A stretch of 64,000 bases of DNA, from positions 1 to 64,000 of the forward strand of contig NZ_JAWLVJ010000012.1 of the NCBI RefSeq assembly GCF_033100395.1, given 5' to 3'. The stretch is from Terasakiella sp033100395. Lineage in GTDB: Bacteria; Pseudomonadota; Alphaproteobacteria; Rhodospirillales; Terasakiellaceae. Both the position numbers and the translations under genes were made by a program. The stretch's first letter is position 1, and each line of letters opens with the position of its first letter. The notes beneath the pieces are model-generated. The model saw only the letters and a program-made list of their open reading frames with translations, made no database searches and was not told the origin of the DNA. Shown in pieces: positions 51,696 to 60,297 of the stretch.

Positions 51696-52634
51696 TTAAG
51701 CATGCATCAGGGTTTTTACATGGGCGGCCACACTGGACGCCAGCGCATCCACATCATAGCCCCCTTCCATGACAGAGACCACGCGCCCATCACAGCATTC
51801 ATTGGCAACCTTGAGCAATTCTTCCGTCACCCAGATGAAATCCTGTGTAGAAAGACGCAAATGGGCCAGTGGATCACGCGCATGGGCATCGAATCCGGCA
51901 GAAATAATCAGGAAATCCGGATTAAATTCCCGCAAGGCGGGCAGGATTTTCTCTTCATATGCTTTTCTAAACAATTCTGGCTTGGATCCTGGTGGCAGTT
52001 CCACATTACAGATATTGTTGGCAACCCCGGTTTCACTTTCTTTCCCCGTTTCCGGATAACCTGGGGATTGGTGGCTAGACCCGTAAAACAGGTTCGGGCT
52101 GTTATAGAAAATTTCCTGCGTGCCATTGCCATGGTGCACGTCAAAATCGATGACAGCCGCGCGTTCGACTTCGGGATATTTCGCAACCGCATGGATAGCA
52201 CCAATGGCCGCATTGTTAAAGAAACAAAAGCCCATGGCGCGTGAGGTTTCCGCATGGTGTCCCGGCGGACGGGTGGCACAAAACGCATTGCGCGCCTTTT
52301 TCTCCATCACTTCATCCACACCAAAACACACCCCACCAACTGAACGCAGCGCAGCTTCCCACGTGCCCGGTGACACAATGGTATCGCCATCAATCGCATT
52401 TAAATGCCCACCCACTTCGGGCACGGAGCGTTCAATGGCTTCGATATAATTGGTAGGATGAACCAATTCCAGTTGGGAATGGGTCGCTTTCGGGGCCTGA
52501 TCACGATGCAGGAAATGGAATTCTTCTCGATCCAGATGACGCAAAACCGTTCGCAATCGTGCGGTTGTTTCTGGATGATGTTCCCCGGTGTCGTGTTTCA
52601 AACAAGCCGGATGTGTCAGCAACAATGTGGTCAT
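51696..52634 (-). CDS. histone deacetylase-like amidohydrolase
   Basis: Zinc hydrolase of 312 residues of the class II histone deacetylase/acetylpolyamine amidohydrolase family: ATRPPGHHAETSRAMGFCFFNNAA, VIDFDVHHGNGTQEIF and LIISAGFDAHARDPLA give the paired His and the zinc-binding Asp/His/Asp set. In bacteria the substrate is usually an acetylated small amine or lysine; the true one here is unknown. It is first in the xseB-ispA-dxs-tlyA string, a placing found in many Rhodospirillales and relatives, with no clear metabolic link. Confidence 0.9.
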   Translation of the reverse strand: MTTLLLTHPACLKHDTGEHHPETTARLRTVLRHLDREEFHFLHRDQAPKATHSQLELVHPTNYIEAIERSVPEVGGHLNAIDGDTIVSPGTWEAALRSVGGVCFGVDEVMEKKARNAFCATRPPGHHAETSRAMGFCFFNNAAIGAIHAVAKYPEVERAAVIDFDVHHGNGTQEIFYNSPNLFYGSSHQSPGYPETGKESETGVANNICNVELPPGSKPELFRKAYEEKILPALREFNPDFLIISAGFDAHARDPLAHLRLSTQDFIWVTEELLKVANECCDGRVVSVMEGGYDVDALASSVAAHVKTLMHA

Positions 52635-52788
52635 GATGTCCCCCTTCTTCCCAAACGTCCCTTATCCTTTTGTAGATGCATCATATGAAATAATTCTAAA
52701 AAAGCCACTTTTTTATCGCCGACGCCTTTACCTTTGCGTAAATCGGGATAACTATATGACGTTATAAATATTTCCAGAGGTCGGCCCG

Positions 52789-53913
52789 GTGATCAGATCA
52801 AAAATTCTCCCCGTCTTTTTTGCAACGACTTTGAGCGTTCTCAGTCTCCCGGCCTTTGCACAGGATAAACCCGCTGCCCCCGAAGCTACAATGGTGGGTG
52901 CGGACACAGTTCGTTTTGTTGAAGTTTCCCAGACAGTGCCTGTATCAGGCCGTTTGGTTGCGCGTCAATCCAGCGTGGTTGCAGCGCGCATCAATGCACC
53001 TGTTCATGAAGTCCTTGTAGAAGTGGGCGACAATGTTGAACAGGATCAGGTCCTGATCAAACTACTGGCAGATCGCCTCACCCATAACAAAGAACTCGCG
53101 ATGGGGGAGCTGGAACGATCCATGGCCGCCCTTCAAACCAGCAAGGCACAATTTAATATTGTTAGCCAGGAACTGAAACGTCTCGCCCGTCTTCGTAAAT
53201 CCGCAGCCTTCAATCAGGCGCGATATGACGATAAAAATCTGGAACGTTTAAAGGCCCAAAGTGCGGTGGGAGAAGCCGAAGCCGCTGTGCGTAAAGCCAA
53301 GGCTGACCTGGCTTTGGCAGAACTGGACCTTGACTATACTGAAATCAAGGCCCCCTTCCCCGGCACCATCACCCAAAGGCAGGTCGATCGCGGGAACTAC
53401 GTCAGTGTTGGGCAAACGGTCTTGAACATCGTGAATGCCAATAATCTGGAAATTGAAGCCGACGTGCCTGCCGTTTACGCACCAAACCTTGAAACAGGTA
53501 TTTCCGTACAGGCAATCCTGACCAATCAACAGAACATCCCACTTAAGGTCCGCGCTGTCATCCCGGAAGAAAACCCGCTGACGCGCACACGTGCCGTTCG
53601 TTTCACTCCTGATTTTGACCTCAAAGACTATAAGCTTGCCAGCAATCAGACCCTGAATGTGCTGATCCCGCAGGATAAAGCACGCAAGGTCTTGAGTGTT
53701 CACAAAGATGCGGTTCTGTCCAAAAAAGGCGGCAATATTGTTTTTGCGATCAAGGAAGGCAAAGCGACCATTACGCCTGTAAAACTGGGCAATGCCCATG
53801 GGCCCTTCTTTGAAGTACTGGGCGGATTAGCCGAAGGCGATGTTGTGGTCGTGCGTGGTAATGAACGCCTGCGCCCCAACCAACCAGTCAAGGCCATGAG
53901 GTCTGACACATGA
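52789..53913 (+). CDS. RND efflux periplasmic adaptor (pair 3)
   Basis: Adaptor of 374 residues with a signal peptide (ILPVFFATTLSVLSLPAFA) behind a GTG start. Its lipoyl halves are VAARINAPVHEVLVEVGDNVEQDQVLIKL and ELDLDYTEIKAPFPGTITQRQ around a coiled hairpin (about 100-160). The barrel and C-terminal domain end in VVVRGNERLRPNQPV. It overlaps the pump gene by 4 nt (ATGA), so translation is coupled. Neighbours on the far side of the pump are a TusA-like gene and an ArsR/SqrR-type regulator. Confidence 0.9.
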   Translation: MIRSKILPVFFATTLSVLSLPAFAQDKPAAPEATMVGADTVRFVEVSQTVPVSGRLVARQSSVVAARINAPVHEVLVEVGDNVEQDQVLIKLLADRLTHNKELAMGELERSMAALQTSKAQFNIVSQELKRLARLRKSAAFNQARYDDKNLERLKAQSAVGEAEAAVRKAKADLALAELDLDYTEIKAPFPGTITQRQVDRGNYVSVGQTVLNIVNANNLEIEADVPAVYAPNLETGISVQAILTNQQNIPLKVRAVIPEENPLTRTRAVRFTPDFDLKDYKLASNQTLNVLIPQDKARKVLSVHKDAVLSKKGGNIVFAIKEGKATITPVKLGNAHGPFFEVLGGLAEGDVVVVRGNERLRPNQPVKAMRSDT

Positions 53914-56900
53914 ATATTATCCATCATTCCATCTATCGCCCCATCGCGGTCATCGCCGCAGTTTTGATGATCCTGATGTTCGGCCTCGTGGCCTTACAGA
54001 CAATCCCGATCCAGCTGACACCGGATGTGCGAAAGCCTGTGATCACCGTGCGCACAAACTGGCCGGGTGCTGCACCTGCCGAAATTGAACGCGAGATTAC
54101 GAACCGACAGGAAGACGTGCTTCGCGGCCTTGAAGGACTGGACGAAATGACCAGTAATTCAGAAGAAGGCCGTGCCAGAATCACCCTTGAATTCGCCGTT
54201 GATCAGAACATGGATCGCGCACTTTTACTGGTTGCCAACCGTCTGGACCGTGTCTCGGGCTACCCGGAAGAAGCGGACGAGCCCACGTTTGATACATCCG
54301 GCAGTGAAGACAGCCCCATTGCCTGGTTCATCATGACCCGCACGGATGGCAATGAAAACCCGATCCATACCTATGGAGATTTTGCAGAAGATGTGATCAA
54401 AACCCGGATTGAACGCGTCAACGGCATTTCGCTCGTCAATATCTATGGCGGATCAGAACGCGAAATGATCATCAAGGTCGATCCGGTCCTGATGAGTCAA
54501 TATCAACTGACTGTGCCCGAAGTGGTCAGTGCCCTGCGCGAAGCAAACGCATCGATTTCGGCAGGTGATGTGGATGAAGGCAAACGCCGTTATGTGGTGC
54601 GAACCGAAGGGGAATTGACCACCACCCAACAGGTCAGCGACATCGTGATCCGCAGTACCCGTGATAATGCCAGTGGGCGACTGGCCCGGGTTAAAATCTC
54701 TGACATTGCTGAAGTCACATTTGATTACAAAGAACCGCGCGCCACCATTCGCAGGCTTGGTCAACCCGCCATCGCCATGAATGCGGTACGCGAGACGGGC
54801 GCCAATGTGATTGAAACCATGGAAGGGCTGAAAGCGGCCTTGGCGGAGTTGAATGAAACTGCCCTGCCTCAGGAAAACCTGAAGATCACACAAGTCTACG
54901 ACGAAACCATCTATATCAATTCCGCCATCGAACTGGTCCAGCAGAATATCTATATCGGTGGTATTCTGGCCGCCATTATCCTGCTCGTCTTCCTAAGGTC
55001 CACACGGGCAACGCTGATTATCTCGCTCGCCATTCCTGTTTCCGTGATCGGGTCCTTCGTTGCCATGGCGGCAATGGGACGATCAATTAATGTGATTTCA
55101 CTGGCCGGGATCGCCTTTGCGGTCGGCATGGTTGTGGATGCTGCCATTGTGGTGCTGGAAAATATCTACAGGCTGAGGCAGGAAGGAAAATCAAGGGCAG
55201 AAGCCGCTTATCTTGGCGCTTCACAGGTTTGGGGGGCTGTGCTGGTTTCTGCACTGACCACCGTTCTTGTATTCCTTCCCCTGTTGATCATGAACCTGGA
55301 AGTCGGCCAGTTGTTCCGCGATATTGCGGTGGCGATTTCGGTTTCTGTATTGCTATCCCTGATCGTTGCCATCACAGTGATCCCGGCCCTGTCCAATCGC
55401 CTGTTAAAGGCGGACTATGTAGAACATGGTGATGGGTTGAAGCTGCCTGTTATTGACAGTTTTGCGAGCAAGTTTGTGTCTTCGGTTATGAGCTACATCG
55501 AATTGGTGACCAAATCACGCCTGATCTCTCTAGGGATTGTGGGGGCCGTCAGTTTAAGCGCCCTGATGGCAAGCTGGGCCTTTTTGCCCAAAATGGAGTA
55601 TCTGCCGCAAGGGAACCGAAACCTTGTCTTCGGCATGACCTTCCCGCCACCTGGATATAATCTGGATACCACAACCGGGATCGCGAACACGGTTGAAGGT
55701 GCGGTGAAACACCTTTGGGTCAGTGAAACAGGCGAAGAAAGCGTTGAAGGTGAACCACCCAAGATCGACAACTTCTTCTTCGTTGCCCTGCCCACCCGGA
55801 CCTTTGTCGGTGCCAGCAGTGTGGAACCGGAACGGGTGTCTGAACTGATCCCGGTTTTAAGCGAACCTGTTTACCGAGAACCCGGCACGTTTGGTTTCTT
55901 CTTCCAGCCGTCCCTCTTCGGGCGCACCATTGGGTCTGGTCGATCTATCGATCTGAATATTTCCGGGCCTGACCTTGAACGGGTGCTGGATGTGGCATTG
56001 CGCGCGACCGGTAAAATCATGGCGCTTCTGCCCACGAATGAAGGCAACCAGTTCCGTCCCAATCCGGGTCTTGAACTTGGTGCACCGGAAGTGCGTGTCT
56101 ACCCCGATCCTCTAAAACTGGCCGACAACGGGGTCAGTGCGCGTGAATTGGGCCAAACCGTCGATACCTTTAACGACGGGCTGCGGGTGGCCGAAATCAC
56201 CGTGGATGGCAAACGCATCGACCTGACGCTGAAAGGCAGTGCCAATAAGGTCACCCAAACGCAAGGGATCGGTCATCTTCCGGTCGTGACCCAATCCGGG
56301 CAAATCCTGTCGGTCAATGCTTTGGCAGATGTGGTCGTCACCTCTGGCCCCACCAACATTCGCCATATTGAACGCCAGCGCACCGTCACCCTGGAAGTAC
56401 GTCCCAGCCAGAATATCGCCCTTGAAAGCGCCATGGATATCCTGCGCGAACAGGTGATGATGGAACTACAGAAAGAAGGCATCCCCGCAGACATTTCTAT
56501 GCATATGTCCGGGACTGCTGACAAGCTCACCCAAACCTGGGAAGCCATGGTCTGGGAAATGTTGCTGGCCATTGCCATTGTCTATCTGACCATGGCCGTG
56601 CTGTTTGAAAGCTTTGTCTATCCCTTCGTCATCCTGCTGTCTGTCCCACTGGCAACGGCTGGCGGGATTGCAGGCCTTGGCTTGCTGAACGTCTTTAGCG
56701 CACAGCCGCTGGATATGCTGACCCTGCTGGGTTTTGTCATTCTGGTGGGGATTGTGGTGAATAACGCCATCCTTCTAGTGCACCAAAGTCTATACCACAT
56801 GCGCGAAGAAGCCATGAAGGCGGCGGAAAGTATTCGCATGGCGACCAAAAGCCGCATCCGTCCGATCTTCATGTCGACCCTGACCAGTGTCTTTGGCATG

Positions 56901-57083
56901 CTGCCGTTGGTCCTTTTCCCCGGTGCGGGATCGGAACTATATCGTGGATTGGGGTCCGTTGTGGTGGGCGGCCTGATGCTGTCGGCCATTCTGACTCTTG
57001 CGATCATTCCGCCGCTTTTGACCATTGTGCTGAAAGATAAAGAACCAGAAGAAGAAAAAGAGGCTGAAATCAGCCTTTCTTAA
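53910..57083 (+). CDS. RND efflux pump permease (pair 3)
   Basis: RND transporter of 1057 residues. Opening: IHHSIYRPIAVIAAVLMILMFGLVALQTIPIQLTPDVRKPVITV. Membrane segment 4 reads VGMVVDAAIVVLENIYRLR, with one Asp of the usual pair replaced by Ala, as in CusA-type and some HAE pumps. Segment 10 reads GFVILVGIVVNNAILLVHQ. It should export a compound or ion with the adaptor upstream and an outer-membrane channel from elsewhere. Its 3' end overlaps the convergent TusA-like gene by 14 nt. Substrate unknown. Confidence 0.92.
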   Translation: MNIIHHSIYRPIAVIAAVLMILMFGLVALQTIPIQLTPDVRKPVITVRTNWPGAAPAEIEREITNRQEDVLRGLEGLDEMTSNSEEGRARITLEFAVDQNMDRALLLVANRLDRVSGYPEEADEPTFDTSGSEDSPIAWFIMTRTDGNENPIHTYGDFAEDVIKTRIERVNGISLVNIYGGSEREMIIKVDPVLMSQYQLTVPEVVSALREANASISAGDVDEGKRRYVVRTEGELTTTQQVSDIVIRSTRDNASGRLARVKISDIAEVTFDYKEPRATIRRLGQPAIAMNAVRETGANVIETMEGLKAALAELNETALPQENLKITQVYDETIYINSAIELVQQNIYIGGILAAIILLVFLRSTRATLIISLAIPVSVIGSFVAMAAMGRSINVISLAGIAFAVGMVVDAAIVVLENIYRLRQEGKSRAEAAYLGASQVWGAVLVSALTTVLVFLPLLIMNLEVGQLFRDIAVAISVSVLLSLIVAITVIPALSNRLLKADYVEHGDGLKLPVIDSFASKFVSSVMSYIELVTKSRLISLGIVGAVSLSALMASWAFLPKMEYLPQGNRNLVFGMTFPPPGYNLDTTTGIANTVEGAVKHLWVSETGEESVEGEPPKIDNFFFVALPTRTFVGASSVEPERVSELIPVLSEPVYREPGTFGFFFQPSLFGRTIGSGRSIDLNISGPDLERVLDVALRATGKIMALLPTNEGNQFRPNPGLELGAPEVRVYPDPLKLADNGVSARELGQTVDTFNDGLRVAEITVDGKRIDLTLKGSANKVTQTQGIGHLPVVTQSGQILSVNALADVVVTSGPTNIRHIERQRTVTLEVRPSQNIALESAMDILREQVMMELQKEGIPADISMHMSGTADKLTQTWEAMVWEMLLAIAIVYLTMAVLFESFVYPFVILLSVPLATAGGIAGLGLLNVFSAQPLDMLTLLGFVILVGIVVNNAILLVHQSLYHMREEAMKAAESIRMATKSRIRPIFMSTLTSVFGMLPLVLFPGAGSELYRGLGSVVVGGLMLSAILTLAIIPPLLTIVLKDKEPEEEKEAEISLS

Positions 57084-57297
57084 TAACGATGATATAGGTG
57101 CCATCGACCTCTTCATTCTTTAAGAGGTCATGGCCCATCTCGTTACACATGTCGGTAAAATCACGTGGGGCCTGGCCGTCAGAGGCTTCCACCAGCAGAG
57201 TCTCACCCGCTGACATGGCGCGAAGCTCTTTTGATGCGCGCAATACAGGAATTGGGCATTTCATGCCGATCGTGTCAATTTTTCGATCTGTTTCCAT
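57070..57297 (-). CDS. TusA/SirA-family sulfur carrier protein
   Basis: Protein of 75 residues with the TusA signature IDTIGMKCPIPVLRASKEL, whose Cys in CPxP carries sulfur as a persulfide. A second Cys (DMCNEMGHD) is present. The ATG at 57297 has GAGA upstream; an in-frame ATG at 57309 is possible. TusA proteins pass sulfur for tRNA thiolation or dissimilatory sulfur metabolism. It sits between RND pair 3 (overlapping its end by 14 nt) and a divergent ArsR/SqrR-type regulator, matching a sulfur-stress theme. Confidence 0.85.
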   Translation of the reverse strand: METDRKIDTIGMKCPIPVLRASKELRAMSAGETLLVEASDGQAPRDFTDMCNEMGHDLLKNEEVDGTYIIVIKKG

Positions 57298-57481
57298 TTT
57301 AATTCTCATATTAGACTTATCTTTAAAGTGTTTATACCCAAGTTTACGCTAAAACTAAATACAGATCAGCAGCTATGTTCCGATAAATTGAAATCTTCTA
57401 CGTCTTTTTTACGTATTATGTGTATTTTTGTATGGAATTAACAGGGGTGATTGCTTATATTCCGTTTATGAAATCTTCTTA

Positions 57482-57499
57482 TATGATAATTTTATCATA
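57482..57499. promoter_or_regulatory. perfect palindromic operator candidate
   Basis: Arms TATGATAA and TTATCATA with a 2-base centre, 41 bases before the ArsR ATG, in the divergent space shared with the TusA-like gene. The dyad size fits a winged-helix dimer such as the adjacent ArsR/SqrR-type protein. Confidence 0.65.
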
Positions 57500-57540
57500 C
57501 AAGAAATCCCCTAGAGAAACAAAACTAGAGAACTACTCCA

Positions 57541-57864
57541 ATGGATTTAGAACTCCAAAAATTAGAAGAAAATGCACGCCGCGCTAGTGTTTTGCTGAAA
57601 GCTATGAGCAACCAACATCGGTTAATGATCTTGTGTCAAATCTCCGATACCGAAAAATCGGTTGGTGAACTTGAAGAAATTATCGGCTTAAGCCAGTCGG
57701 CTTTGTCCCAACATCTTGCACGTCTGCGTCGTGACAATCTTGTTCAGACACGCCGTGACGCTCAAACTATTTATTATTCCCTTAAAGGTGAAGAAGCTTC
57801 GACCATCATCCAGACACTATACAATCTTTATTGTGCAGATGATGAAGCCAGCGCTTGCGCCTAA
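57541..57864 (+). CDS. ArsR/SmtB-family regulator, SqrR/BigR/YgaV type (second copy)
   Basis: Repressor of 107 residues, clearly paralogous to the one at 33839: LLKAMSNQHRLMILCQISDTEKSVGELEEIIGLSQSALSQHLARLRRDN, then QTRRDAQTIYYSL and TLYNLYCADDE. The persulfide-sensor cysteines (LMILCQ and LYCA) are kept, plus one more near the C-terminus. It should derepress its targets when sulfane sulfur or an oxidant links the cysteines. Likely targets are the divergent TusA-like gene and perhaps RND pair 3. A perfect palindrome lies upstream and a hairpin downstream. Confidence 0.85.
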   Translation: MDLELQKLEENARRASVLLKAMSNQHRLMILCQISDTEKSVGELEEIIGLSQSALSQHLARLRRDNLVQTRRDAQTIYYSLKGEEASTIIQTLYNLYCADDEASACA

Positions 57865-57884
57865 CATCACACAAACTATTTAAG

Positions 57885-57921
57885 TAACGTCAAAAGCCGA
57901 AGTTTCTGGCTTTTGACGTTA
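57885..57921. terminator. perfect 14-bp hairpin after the ArsR gene
   Basis: Arms TAACGTCAAAAGCC and GGCTTTTGACGTTA around a 9-base loop. The following bases are only moderately T-rich, so it may be a terminator or an mRNA-stabilising stem between the ArsR gene and the methyltransferase gene. Confidence 0.6.
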
Positions 57922-57950
57922 TGTGATTTTACCGACTAACGGGACGACCA

Positions 57951-58808
57951 ATGACCAACCTTTCACTTGCGCACAATCAAACGATCATGCAGGCCGTTGA
58001 AGCTGCTGAATCCTATTATGATGGTACCGCAGATGATATCTACCGCAGCATTTGGGGCAACAGCATCCACCTGGGACTGTTTGAACGCAAGGATGAGGCC
58101 CTGCCTTCAGCCATGCAACGCGCCAAAGACACCATGATTGACGGTATCGCGCTTCATAAAGAAAGCAAGGTACTGGAAGTTGGTTGTGGCTACGGCACAT
58201 TGGCCCGTCAATTGGTGCGCAATTTTGATTGTTCCATCCTTGCGACCAACATCTCGCAAAAACAACTGGACCGCGCGGCCGAGCTGACCGAGGCAGAAGG
58301 TCTGTCCGATAAGGTCCGATTTGAAAAATGTGATTTCCATCACCTGCCCTATGAAGACGACAGTTTCGAGGTTTACTGGAGCCAGGAAAGCTTCCTGCAT
58401 GGCGGTGACCGGGTTCAAGTGCTGAACGAAGCCCACCGTGTGCTGGAACCTTTTGGCCTGCTGGCTTTTTCAGAAATCACCCTGCGCCGTTCTACCCCGC
58501 CTGCCTTGCGTGAACAGATTTTGAAACGGGTCAAATCACCTTCCATGTGGTCCAAACATGACTATGAGGTCCAGTTAAAAGCCTGTGGTTTCCAGGTGGA
58601 AAAATGGGAAGACTGGTCTGAAAACGTCGCGCGCACCTATGGCTGGACCATGAAACAGCTGGAACGCAAACAGGACGTCATCATCCCGCGCATTGGTCAA
58701 GATGCTTATGATCATGCCTATGACGGGATGAAGCTTTGGAAACAGGCCGCCGAAGATGGCTACCTCGGCTGGATTCATGTGATTGCGGCCGCAACGCAGG
58801 CAGACTAA
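57951..58808 (+). CDS. SAM methyltransferase, sarcosine/dimethylglycine N-methyltransferase-like
   Basis: Class I SAM methyltransferase of 285 residues. Motif I is KVLEVGCGYGTLARQLV (about 72-88), and the post-motif acid and substrate side include YWSQESFLHGGDR and HRVLEPFGLLAFSEIT. The N-terminal YYDGTADDIYRSIWGNSIHLGLF is typical of the glycine/sarcosine methyltransferase group that makes glycine betaine, and of ubiquinone/menaquinone-like relatives. A betaine role would suit a marine cell but is not proven. It follows the ArsR gene by 87 nt with a hairpin between, so it may be read from its own promoter. 4-nt stop overlap with the convergent gene. Confidence 0.8.
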   Translation: MTNLSLAHNQTIMQAVEAAESYYDGTADDIYRSIWGNSIHLGLFERKDEALPSAMQRAKDTMIDGIALHKESKVLEVGCGYGTLARQLVRNFDCSILATNISQKQLDRAAELTEAEGLSDKVRFEKCDFHHLPYEDDSFEVYWSQESFLHGGDRVQVLNEAHRVLEPFGLLAFSEITLRRSTPPALREQILKRVKSPSMWSKHDYEVQLKACGFQVEKWEDWSENVARTYGWTMKQLERKQDVIIPRIGQDAYDHAYDGMKLWKQAAEDGYLGWIHVIAAATQAD

Positions 58809-59014
58809 TCCGCCAGTTTTGCACTAAGTGTCTGAACAAAAGGTCCTGTCACAAAAGACACCACCGCAGCAACAGGCCATGCCAGACCAAAGGCACGCAA
58901 CCACTGCAGGATAAAATCCGAATTGAAGCCCAGATTTATCCAGGTGACCCATAACGTCATAAAAAAGCACAAGGTCAAAGACATGACAGCAGTAAAGATC
59001 AGGCGCTGTTTCAT
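58805..59014 (-). CDS. DUF2798 small membrane protein
   Basis: Protein of 69 residues with two membrane helices (about 5-27 and 40-62), matching the DUF2798 pattern (LIFTAVMSLTLCFFMTLWVTWINLG and WPVAAVVSFVTGPFVQTLS). Function unknown. It follows the monooxygenase-fold gene by 1 nt, so they form an operon. Its stop overlaps the methyltransferase stop by 4 nt. Confidence 0.8.
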   Translation of the reverse strand: MKQRLIFTAVMSLTLCFFMTLWVTWINLGFNSDFILQWLRAFGLAWPVAAVVSFVTGPFVQTLSAKLAD

Positions 59015-59015
59015 C

Positions 59016-59297
59016 TTATAGCCCCTGTAGTTTTTCAACATAACGTACCTGCGTCCAGTTTTCGGCCAAGTAGGCTTTGGTATGAGGATATTGGAAATGC
59101 TTGGTCAAATCCTCTTCTTTTTCCCAAATCTCCCACAGCGTAAAGTGATTTGCATTTTCCAAATCCTGACGCACTTCAAACAGAATACAGCCCGGTTCAG
59201 TGGCTGTTTGTTCAACCAGTTTGGCCATGGCTTTGACGGCATCTTCCTTGCGGTTTGGATCGACAACTTCAATTCCGGCACTGATACAAAAGGTCAT
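59016..59297 (-). CDS. antibiotic biosynthesis monooxygenase (ABM) domain protein
   Basis: Protein of 93 residues with the dimeric ferredoxin-like ABM fold (LVEQTATEPGCILFEVRQD, then FTLWEIWEKEEDLTKHFQYPHTKAY). ABM proteins include quinol monooxygenases such as YgiN, but many have no known substrate. The ATG at 59297 has GGAG 6 bases upstream. It is divergent from a LysR gene at 59407 that probably regulates it and the DUF2798 gene. Confidence 0.85.
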   Translation of the reverse strand: MTFCISAGIEVVDPNRKEDAVKAMAKLVEQTATEPGCILFEVRQDLENANHFTLWEIWEKEEDLTKHFQYPHTKAYLAENWTQVRYVEKLQGL

Positions 59298-59406
59298 CTT
59301 AATCTCCATTACATTTGATAAATCACTTCTGGAATTAAGATTTATATGATTTAATATTTGAAATTAAGTTGGTAAATTTGAACATTTAAATTTCAAAATT
59401 AAAATT

Positions 59407-60297
59407 ATGATTGATGACATTGCCCTCTTTATCAAGATTGTTGAATGCAATAGCCTAGCCGCTGCTGCCCGACATCTGAACATCCCAACACCAACCGTGA
59501 CACGTCGCTTGAAAAAGCTTGAAGATAACCTGGGTTGTCAATTGCTTCATCGAAATGCTCGCAAACTCACGCTCACAGCGGATGGGGAAACCTACTATCA
59601 AGCCTATGGTCCATTGATGGTGCAGTTGGAGGAAATCACCCGATCCTTAAGCGATCAGAAAGATCAGATGAAGGGGCCGTTGATTGTCCAGGCGCCGACC
59701 AACATATCACTGGGCTTCCTGCGACCCATGTGGACCGAGTTTGTAAAAAAATATCCAGATATCGAACTGGACCTGCGGCTGAATAACGCCATTGAAGACA
59801 TGGCCTCCAGCAAATCCGACATCGCCCTTCGTGCCGGACCACAAGCGGATTCATCTCTTTTTCAGAAAAAACTGGGGGCCATCAGCACCTTATTAGTCGC
59901 CGCCCCCGCATATTTGGTTGAATATGGCCCCCCCCATGATTTACGTGACCTTGCAGATCATCGACTGATCATGACAAAAAATCTGCCAACCTGGGTCTTA
60001 CATCACAGAGACACCAATGAAGAAAGAGAATTGATCCTGAAAGCTACCACACACCTGAATGATGTGACCCTTGCCAGCCACATGGCAATTGCGGGACGGG
60101 GCATTGCCTTGCTGCCCTTAAGCGAGGTTTCTTCCGCCCTTAAAACCGGACAATTGCGTCGCATTCTGCCCAACTGGTCCGGCCCTATACGTAATCTTTA
60201 TGCGGTCTGGCCCAGCGGCCGTCTGTTAAATGCAAAGGCAAAATCACTGCGAGAATTTATGGAAAGCTATATCCCCAAAGCCCTTAAAGCTGACTGA
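59407..60297 (+). CDS. LysR-family regulator
   Basis: Regulator of 296 residues. The HTH is in ECNSLAAAARHLNIPTPTVTRRLKKLEDNLGCQLLHRNARKLTLT (residues about 12-56), followed by a ligand-binding domain (ITRSLSDQKDQMKGPLIVQAPTN, then FVKKYPDIELDLRLNN). Belongs to the CrgA/AaeR-like subgroup, as does the one at 46923. It is divergent from the ABM/DUF2798 pair across about 110 AT-rich bases. Its 3' end overlaps the convergent MBL gene by 14 nt. Confidence 0.88.
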   Translation: MIDDIALFIKIVECNSLAAAARHLNIPTPTVTRRLKKLEDNLGCQLLHRNARKLTLTADGETYYQAYGPLMVQLEEITRSLSDQKDQMKGPLIVQAPTNISLGFLRPMWTEFVKKYPDIELDLRLNNAIEDMASSKSDIALRAGPQADSSLFQKKLGAISTLLVAAPAYLVEYGPPHDLRDLADHRLIMTKNLPTWVLHHRDTNEERELILKATTHLNDVTLASHMAIAGRGIALLPLSEVSSALKTGQLRRILPNWSGPIRNLYAVWPSGRLLNAKAKSLREFMESYIPKALKAD

